Assembly (NCBI GenBank): GCA_021234155.1
Contig: JAJEKV010000206.1
Coordinates: 1,178,001 to 1,242,000 of the forward strand
Reading direction: 5' to 3'
DNA length: 64,000 bases
Origin: Isoetes taiwanensis
Taxonomy: Eukaryota > Streptophyta > Lycopodiopsida > Isoetales > Isoetaceae
The notes below the pieces were generated by a model. The model did no database searches, was not told the origin of the DNA, and saw nothing but the letters and a program-made list of their open reading frames with translations. A program made the translations under genes and the position numbers. Below are positions 56,328 through 64,000 of this stretch, in pieces (position 1 is the stretch's first letter; each line of letters opens with the position of its first letter).

Positions 56328-58360
56328 CGTGGAACTTGTCCCCTAGGGTAATTTCGGCATTCGGATGACATGGAGAGGTCGGATCGCCAATCAAGGGGCC
56401 TCCTCCATGCCCCAAAATCAAAAACGTGGTCTAAACCTGCCGAGGCCAGCGGTGGCCATCCCAATCAAAAAATCGAGGGTCTAAAGCTCACCCGGAAATA
56501 CCGGGGATTTTCCTGTACGCTCGGGGCCACTTGGCAAGCCAGCTGGCTGAAAACCATGATTTTTTCCCGCCCCATGCATTAATCATGAATTTCCGGATCA
56601 TAAACACAAAGAAAAGCACAGATAAAAATCCGGGTCTCGAAAAAAGGTGAAATCTTGGCAGGATGTGCAGATGATGCTGCACACGAAAAGAGAAAATGCA
56701 GGCAATAGAAGCACAAGCAGAGGCATGAGGCGAGCTTCGAGCCAACCCCTTCCAGGAGACCCTTGGGGTGCGAGCGTCCTACTAGGTAGTGGAGCTAGCT
56801 TTGCTTCTCCGTGGTCACATGTATACCACCTAGCAGTCCTAGTGCTGCTATTCTCACTTCAATCTTCTACCAGGGCCTCAGGGTGAACCCCAAGTATCTT
56901 GTTCTCGCAGGCTAGTCCAAGCCGGGGCCGAGGGGCGGGCTGGACCCCCACTCGTAAGCAACCTGGCTCCGTAATGGACGGAACATCCCCATTACCTAGG
57001 GGACCAAGTTTGGTAGGTGAAGACCACCCCTCTCCAAGAAACGCCAAAGTAGGTGGATTTACTACACACTTGTAGTCAATTGGCATGGAGGTGGATCTTT
57101 GAATACCTCCTAGTGAGGGGTAAGTGATTGATCCCACAGGGGGAAAACTTCGCCGTGGAACTTGTCCCCTAGGGTAATTTCGCCCGTTCAGGACGACGGC
57201 GAGGTCGGATCGCCAATCCGGGGCCTCCTCCATGCCCCAAAATCGAAAACGTGGTCTAAACCTCAAAGATAGCGGTGGCCATCCCAATAAAAAATCGAGG
57301 GTCTAAAACTCATCCGGAAATACTGGGGATTTTCCTATACTCGGGGCCACTTGGCAAGCCAGCTGGCTGAAAACCAGGATTTTTCCCCGCCCCATGCATT
57401 AATTATGAATTTCCGGAGCATAAACACAAAGAAAAGCCTGATAAAAATTCGGGTCCCGAAAAAGGTGAAATCTTGGCGGGATGTGCAGCATGACGCCGCA
57501 CACGCAAGAGAGAAAATGCACCGCAATAGAAGCACAAGCGAGGCATGAGACGAGCTTCGAAAGCCAACCCCTTAGGAGACCACCGGGTCAGTAACGTCCT
57601 ACTAGGTAGTGGAGCTAGCTTTGCTTCTCCGGTGGTCACATGTATACCACCTAGCAGTTCTAGTGCTGCTACTCTCACTTCAATCTTCTACCGTGGCCTC
57701 GGGGTGAACCCCAAGTATCTTGTTCTCATGGGCTAGTCCAAGCTGGGGGTGGGGCCGGGCTGGACCCCCACTCGGAACCGAACTGGCTCCGCCAATGGAC
57801 CCGGAACATCCCCATTACCTAGGGGACCAAGTTTAGCGTGGTCAGAAGACCACCCTCTCCAAGAAACGCCAAAGTAGGTCGTTTACTACACACTTGTAGT
57901 CAATTGGCATGGAGGTGGATCTTTGAATACCTCCTAGTGAGGGGTAAGTGATTGATCCCCAGGAAAACTTCGGCCGTGGAACTTGTCCCCTAGGGTAATT
58001 TCGCCCGTTCGGACGGCCTTGGCAGGTCGGATCGCCAATCCAGGGGCCTCCTCCATGCCCCAAAATCGAAAAACGTGGTCTAAACCTTTGTCGGGGCCAA
58101 CGGCGCCATCCCAATAAAAATCGAGGGTCTAAAACTCATCCGAAATGGGGGATTTTCCTATACTCTCGGGGCCATTTGGCAAGCCAGCTGGCTGAAAACC
58201 AGGATTTTTTCCCTGCCCCATGCATTAATTATGAATTCCCGAGCATAAACACAAAGAAAAGCACGTGATAAAACCGGGTCTCGAAAAAAGGTGAAATCTT
58301 GGCAGGATGTGCAGCATGACGCTGCATATGCAAGAGAAAATGCACCAGCATATATACCTT
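56328..58360 (+). repeat. Tandem units of ~823 bp (2.5 copies)
   Basis: CGTGGAACTTGTCCCCTAGG recurs at 56328, 57153 and 57975 (periods 825 and 822). Units share CATGCATTAATYATGAAT, AAAAAGGTGAAATCTTGG and GGTAGTGGAGCTAGCTTTGC. Open frames on both strands follow the repeat and resemble no protein family. Confidence 0.9.
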
Positions 58361-58430
58361 TCAGAGACTCCCCTTCACAAGAAAGGGGCCGCCGTCGAGG
58401 TGCCTGCCCGGTGTTTGCAGCACATCCAAG

Positions 58431-58580
58431 GTCCATGTCACCATCATCTAGCCATGTCACCTAAAATTTGCCAACATCACCCAATGAAAAGACCAAAGAT
58501 ACACATCTTTGGTTTTTTGGCCTAGTCAAAACTTGACCTTGCTTACTTGGCATGCCATGTCACCACTTGGGGTGCCTAGG
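58431..58580 (-). repeat. Unique arm of a large inverted repeat, right
   Basis: Inverse of 55265-55440. AACATCACCCAATGAAAAGA and CATGCCATGTCACCACTTGG are recognisable landmarks. Confidence 0.85.
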
Positions 58581-60135
58581 TGGCATGCTTGAGACTAGGT
58601 GGCATGCCTGAGCGACCTTGGCATGTTGGAGCCTGCATGGCATGTTGGAGCCACCTTGGCATGTTTGAGCCTAGGTGGCATGTTTGAGCCACCTTGGCAT
58701 GTTGGAGCCCATTGGCATTATGGAGTCCGATGGCATGTTTGAGCCACCTTGGCATGTTGGAGCCTAGGTGGCATGTTTGAGCCCACCTTGGCATGTTTGA
58801 GCCACCTGGCATGTTTGAGCCTGGGTGGCATGTTGGAGCCTAGATGGCATGTTTGAGCCACCTAGGAATGTTGGAGCCTAGGTGGCATGTTGGAGCCCAC
58901 GTGGCATATTTGAGCCACCTTGGCAAGTTGGAGCATAGGTGGTATGTTGGAGCCCGCGTGGCATGTTTGAGCACGTTGGAGCCTAGGTGGCATGTTTGAG
59001 CCATTTTGTCATAATTTGCGACCTAGGTGGCATGTTTGAGCCACCTTGGCATGTTTGAGCCTAGGTGGCATGTTGGAGCCACCTTGGCATGTGGGAACCA
59101 CCTTGGCATGTTTGAGCCTAGGTGGCATGTTTGAGCCACCTTGGCATGTTGGAGCCCACGTGGCATGTTTGAGCCACCTTGGCATGTTTGAGCGCGTTGG
59201 AGCCCTAGGTGGCATGTTTGAGCCACCTTGGCATGTTGGAGCCACCTTGGCATGTTGGAGCCTAGGTGGCATGTTGGAGACCACATGGCATGTTTGAGCC
59301 ACCTTGCCATGTTAGAGCCTAGGTGGCATGTTGGAGCCTGTGTGGCATGCTTGAGCCACCTTGGCATGTTGGAGCCCACGTGGCATATTTGAGCCACCTT
59401 GGCAAGTTGGAGCATAGGTGGCATGTTAGAGCCCAGCGTGGCATGTTTGAGCATGTTGGAGCCTAGGGTGGCATGTTGGAGCCACCTTGGCGCGTGGCAT
59501 GTTGGAGCCCACGTGGCATGTTTGAGCCCTAGGTGGCGGGGGTTAAGAGCCCCACGGTGGCATGTTGGAGCCTAGGTGGCATGTTTGAGCCAACTTGGCA
59601 TATTTAAGCCTAGGTGGCATGTTGTGAGCCACCTTGGCATGTTGGAGGCTAGGTGGCATGGTGGAGCCCACGTGGCATGTTTGAGCCACCTTGGCATGTT
59701 TTGAGCCTAGGTGGCATGTTGGAGCCTAGGTGGCATGTTTGAGCCCACCTTGGCATGTTTGAGCCACCGGCATGTTTGAGCCTAGGTGGCATGTTGGGGA
59801 GCCTAGGTGGCATGTTTGAGCCACCTTGGCATGTTGGAGCCTAAGTGAGCATGCATGGCATGTTTGAGCCTATGTGGCATGTTTGAGCCACCTAGGAATG
59901 TTGGAGCCTAGGTGGCATGTTGGAGCCCACGTGGCATATTTGAGCCACCTTGGCAAGTTGGAGCATAGGTGGCATGTTGGAGCCTGCGTGGCATGTTTGA
60001 GCACGTTGGAGCCTAGGTGGCATGTTTGAGCCATTTTGTCATGTTGGAGCCTAGGTGGCATGTTGGAGGCACCTTGGCATGTTTGAGCCTAGGTGGCATG
60101 TTAGAGCCACCTTGGCATGTTGGTGCCCACGTTAT
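58565..60135 (-). repeat. 20-bp minisatellite array, right arm
   Basis: About 78 units of GAGCCACCTTGGCATGTTTG, the inverse of the left-array unit, with the same sub-variants (TAGGTGG, CACGTGG). It includes a higher-order block repeated around 58850-59010 and 59880-60040. Units with CCACGTGG contain a G-box. Confidence 0.95.
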
Positions 60136-60224
60136 GCAAAAAATAGGTGTTAAGTAATTGAAGTAGTTGAAGTAACTTGTGTTACATGGAATACTAGTAT
60201 AAGAACATGTGATCGTGCGTGCAT

Positions 60225-60560
60225 CACATGTAGCAAATCAAGTACTCTGTCCTACCACTATAAAGACAAGTGATATGGAAGGATAGGACATGTAGAGAAT
60301 CAAGTACTCTTTCCTACTTCTATAAAGACATGTGAGAATAGAAGTATTACACATGTCGTAATTCATGTATTCTTTCCTACAATGCCTTAGCAAATAAAGT
60401 ACTCTGTCCTACTACTATAAAGACATGTGAATGGAAGTATAGGACATGTAGAGAATCAAATATTCTTTCCTACATCTATAAAGACATGTGACAATAGAAT
60501 TATTAGACATGTAGAAATTCAAGTACTCTTTCCTACAGTGGATTGTATTATAAAATGACA
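60225..60560. repeat. Tandem repeat with TATAAAGACATGTGA units
   Basis: The phrase AAGTACTCTxTCCTACxxCTATAAAGACA(A/T)GTGA recurs about five times at roughly 60- or 115-base spacing, with alternating sub-forms (GTAGAGAATC and GTAGAAATTC). Confidence 0.8.
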
Positions 60561-60856
60561 TGTCACAATAGAAGAAACTACAAAACAACAGTGGATGTTT
60601 TAGTCCACTGAAAAAAGAACACCATTATCGAACAAAACCATACCTTCACAAATCCACATGTAGGATTCTTTGAAAACAGGACATGTAGACCTACCAAAAC
60701 TGATGTTTTCAACAGTGGACCAAAAACCGGGGTGAGTGTGATCCCTACCCAATCAGGTTCAAGAATTCATTTTTGGAGAGCACCCGAACTGTGAGGCACC
60801 CTCATTAGAGGTTTAATGAGATTAGTTAAGGCAAAGTCTTTAATGTATTGCTAGAT

Positions 60857-60886
60857 CTATAAATGCTCTCTTCCCCTCTCTCTCAG
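60857..60886 (+). promoter_or_regulatory. Promoter-like TATA box and CT-rich patch
   Basis: CTATAAAT (60857-60864) is followed at once by CTCTCTTCCCCTCTCTCTCAG. A TATA box with a downstream pyrimidine patch is common in plant core promoters. No convincing gene follows within 600 bases. The frame at 61190-61444 is unrecognised, so this may be an LTR or a silent promoter. Confidence 0.35.
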
Positions 60887-61740
60887 CTTTTTCTTAGTAC
60901 TATACGCATCTTCTCCAAACTTTGTGTGCCCAGCAAGTTATCTTTACAAGCTCTTTCCGATGTGAGCATTGTATTTTGTATCATTTGATATGACCGAACT
61001 TTTCTTCAGTTGCAAGCAAATTGTGGGTCCTTTTTTATTATTCTTTCCTTTCTTCATTGCCAATTTCTCACATTAATTTATATTATTTTTGCTCTTAGGG
61101 CTTTATATTTTCGATGTGCAGGACTTGGAGCCATTGAGCTCCATCATCTTCCATTCTTTTCACTATGACAACTGTGCAACTCAGAAAGATTGGGATATGG
61201 TTTTGGCATTATGAAAACTATCTTTAAGCAAGATAGTCAAATTGCCTTTCCTCCTCCCTCTCAGTTTTACTCTCACCCAATGGATAACACAATATTATTC
61301 TTGACAAAAATAAAGCTGACCCAGGAAATATCAATAAAGGGTAGAGTATGTAGGCATGTTAAAGTAAATATAGCTATTGGCATGTTTATTGCATTGTTTA
61401 AGGATGTTGAGGTTGTTAAGAAGATGTTTAAGATGATTCATTGAGTGTTGTTGAAATATTTTTAAACAATCGGTTGGTCTAGTAGATTGTATGAGTCTGC
61501 CGAGAATGTTGATTGCAAAATAAAGAAGAAAAGCACATGACTTAGGTACTGGATTCATAATAGCATAATTCTCAAGTACAGAAGATGGAGGTAGGTTAAG
61601 GAAGAAAATAAATGGTCTTGAGTTCTTGATGGAACAAGATGATGCTGATAGATACATTCGGAGGTTATAAATATCAACATTACGAAGGATGGTCCGTCAT
61701 CCAAGACCATGAGAGTCGAAGCAAAGTGGACCTTGATATT
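60887..61740. other. Stretch without recognisable gene
   Basis: The plus frame 61190-61444 (84 codons) contains RVCRHVKVNIAIGMFIALFK but matches no family I know, and the minus strand is also open over part of it. Confidence 0.35.
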
Positions 61741-61744
61741 AGAA

Positions 61745-62850
61745 GAACATTTTTTATTTGTTGAAGGCAAGATTTTTATTAATAATAAGTAATAGTACAA
61801 GACCTTATTTAGACCCCACAAAGGCCAAATAGGAAGAATTGTAACAGAAATGGCTCTAGTAGCCAGTTGCCTGAAAGATGAAGCTCATATAACAATCGTC
61901 AAGCTAGCAGACTACCATTGAATGATGCCCTTGTACTTTGATCCAGACTTCCTCAACCTCTTCTTCATCATTGCAAGAGGGTACAAGCCTCCTCTTTTAA
62001 ACTGCCTGGTACTAAGTAGGCATGGCCTTCTTCCCATCTGCTGAGAGTACTATGGGAGGCAATGACAATCGCGAGTGAAGCAACAAATATTTCCCCGAGA
62101 CCTTAAGGAGCACAACCGAAAAATATACCTGGAAAAATAAGGTATGATCAACGAAGAATGCTCCAAATTGAGAGAATTTCTGAAAATCTACCGTCTTCTT
62201 CCACTAGAGTAGTATAGCGGCTAAAAATCCTTTCCAAAGTGTACTCTACTACCATGAAGTCTAGACCGACACCTGTACCAAGAAAGCTAGCTATCCTCTT
62301 TCCGCTAGTGGAATACTATAGGTGTTCATTCAAAAGCACTTCCACCTAGAGCTCCGTGCAACCCTGCTCCTGCAACGCCTCAACCTCTTCTTCAAATCAG
62401 AAGTACTATAGGCCATGCTCTCCCTTTCCACGTGAAGCTACAAGTAAAGGCTCATATCTCAGACAATCACGGATACTATGGAAGAAAACATGTCACATTT
62501 CTAAGAAACACCACCCAAATAGCAGCCTCCAGCAAGAAACTGCATCCCAAAGAGATAGGTAGACAAACACAAACCCTAGAGAGACTAGGCAACCAGTCTG
62601 CCATGGGCCTCCCGTCCCGTATAGACAAGCCAGAAGAGTAACATCCCCTGATCTACTATGCCAGACTCTAACTCCCTCTCCAACTGGGATGGAGGAGGGA
62701 AAGGGTGAACTAAGAGCACTATTGTGCTGCACTAGCATCCCTAAGAACCGTGAGTAAACTGCACAACAGAAAAGCTCTGGGGCATTGCCCTGCATCCTAC
62801 ACAAGCATGGCCCTGCAAAAAACTGCAACGAGTGCGGTCTCCATTCTGCA
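61745..62850 (-). mobile_element. Possible 3' end of a LINE-type element on the minus strand
   Basis: The minus strand reads GGCCTTTGTGGGGTCTAAAT, then a T/A-rich AATAAAAATCTTGCCTTCAA ending. This is the style of plant LINE 3' UTRs. Upstream, frame 62828-62493 is Cys/Trp/Leu-rich without readable motifs. No target duplication was found, so confidence is low. Confidence 0.3.
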
Positions 62851-64000
62851 GTGAGTGCAGTCTTTGTGCTACAATGAGTACAGCAAGAAGGAACTTGTGA
62901 GTAGCCGGCTTATGCAGAACCGAAAAATTGCAACCACAATCAGCTCACTTGGCTCTAGCAACCGCAAGAAAACTGAACATCCTGAACAGTTCATAAACAC
63001 GTGGCAGTAGCCACATGCTCTAGAAAACCAAGAAATTTAATAACCTTACTGCTTGCTAATTCTGATGCAGATACCTGAATACTAGGTGAAGCACCATTGT
63101 CACTCATAACCATGCCTAGCTCTGCTACAAAAGAAAGATACAAGGAGCAGCGGCTATACCTCTGAATACCAGCTTTTTGCACCAGAACCCTTGAAGCCTG
63201 TGTGTTAGAATATGACCTGAATGTTTTTTACTTTTTGTTGGATGATGGAAAAGTAGGCAAATGAAAGAGAAGATCTAGACACGATAAAAGATTGTTTGTC
63301 ATCATTACTTCTTTCTGTATTTGAGAACAGTTAAAAGAAGAATAGGAAAGACTCTTGGATTTACTGGGTTCAAACTCCACAGTTGTTTGAATGTCATTAA
63401 AGTCTAATTGCCGCAATATCTTATATTCATCATATTCAATACAATGTCTAAACATCTTACGTTAGTGACATCGTGCGAAGTAGTGTAGTTCATAAAATAT
63501 AATAAAAGTGTTGGGTACGAAAAGCTACGCCTCTTGAACTAGAGTTTTTGCACTGTGTTTATGCTCAGGAAATAAAACAGACTCATGTAAAACAATCTTG
63601 GTATCATTTTGTGTGAGCCATCGAAACAGGCGCTATTATTTGTAGCGCAATTTCCCGTTTAATAAGCTGCTACTAAGGTTCTCGACGTTAACCTATTATA
63701 AACGAAGGCAATGTAATGGCAATGGCAATAATAGATTAGACAAGTCATGGGAGTCATTAGCAAGTGGCATCTAACAATAGTTGAGAAAGGACAGGCCTTC
63801 CATCAGAATCATCCAGAAGAGCTTTAGAAGGAGCTGAAAGAGCCAGTTGATGCCACTGAGGTACACAATAACTTTTGTATGACATTAGACTTTATTGGCA
63901 AAATGTAACAGCTCTAGAGAAGCATATGGGAATAATGTTGCTAGCTTCATGGCAAGAGTAAGAACTGACCTAAATCCATATCCGGTTACTAGATTGCCTG
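62851..64000. other. Stretch without recognisable gene
   Basis: Only short frames (63182-62991 and 63455-63228 minus). A few GAGTGCAGTC-like words near 62830-62885 form a minor local repeat. Nothing else is seen. Confidence 0.4.

Noticed and set aside
58576-60061. Open frames with GSNMPRWLKHAT-type repeats
   Set aside because: Same cause as the left array. They are the by-product of the inverse 20-bp unit.
54530-60135. CRISPR-like array
   Set aside because: Units are contiguous 20-mers with no unique spacers, and the sequence is eukaryotic in character.

Overview
This window looks like nuclear DNA of a land plant. Genes are sparse and intron-bearing with GT-AG boundaries, a U-box/ARM E3 ligase of the plant PUB22/CMPG1 type is present, and there are PPR-gene relics, Ty3/gypsy and non-LTR retroelements, and long minisatellite arrays. 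The mixture (LINE-rich, PPR relics, a multi-exon ParB-like/HAD gene) makes me think of a fern or another seed-free plant. That is an inference from overall character and no sequence here proves it.

Layout. 1-12 kb is retrotransposon territory. It holds a chromodomain tail (1-186), a decayed Ty3/gypsy element on the minus strand with two alignable LTRs, a primer-binding site, a polypurine tract, gag and pol remains (1386-7562), a second minus-strand LTR with TATA box and polypurine tract (8705-9190), and a LINE reverse-transcriptase fragment (10411-11820). 12.5-25 kb has a PPR relic, several short tandem repeats (14.3, 15.7, 16.5-17.2, 18.7 kb), a second LINE ending in an (ATTCT)n tail (19.64-21.6 kb), and a 179-bp sequence present twice, one copy of which ends in a hairpin.

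25.4-32.7 kb is the most unusual stretch. Two plus-strand genes lie here. The second starts with an RG-rich, NLS-like N-terminus, continues with a ParB-like segment and a possible DNA-methylase-like segment, and ends in an FCP1-like HAD domain. Three introns of this gene and the presumed intron of its neighbour carry about twenty copies of a near-palindrome, consensus CACGCC-n-GGCGTG, which I did not find in the exons. The gene has several frameshifts and is probably a decayed copy of a family.

33-50 kb contains a second PPR relic, a LINE 3' end, a four-exon DCLRE1B/Apollo (SNM1-type) nuclease gene on the minus strand with one frameshift, a 1.19-kb poly(A) retro-insertion with a clear 13-bp target-site duplication, a 5'-truncated LINE tail, and one intact gene, the U-box ligase at 48732-49958.

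50-60 kb is dominated by repeats. There is a cluster of GTGATCCC...GGGATCAC hairpin motifs (50.1-50.9 kb), followed by a large inverted structure. Two arrays of the same 20-bp unit in opposite orientation (54.53-55.27 and 58.56-60.13 kb) flank inverted unique sequence and, inside that, tandem units of about 305 and 823 bp. The remaining 60-64 kb has a 60-bp-class tandem repeat, a TATA/CT-rich promoter-like segment, and mostly featureless sequence.
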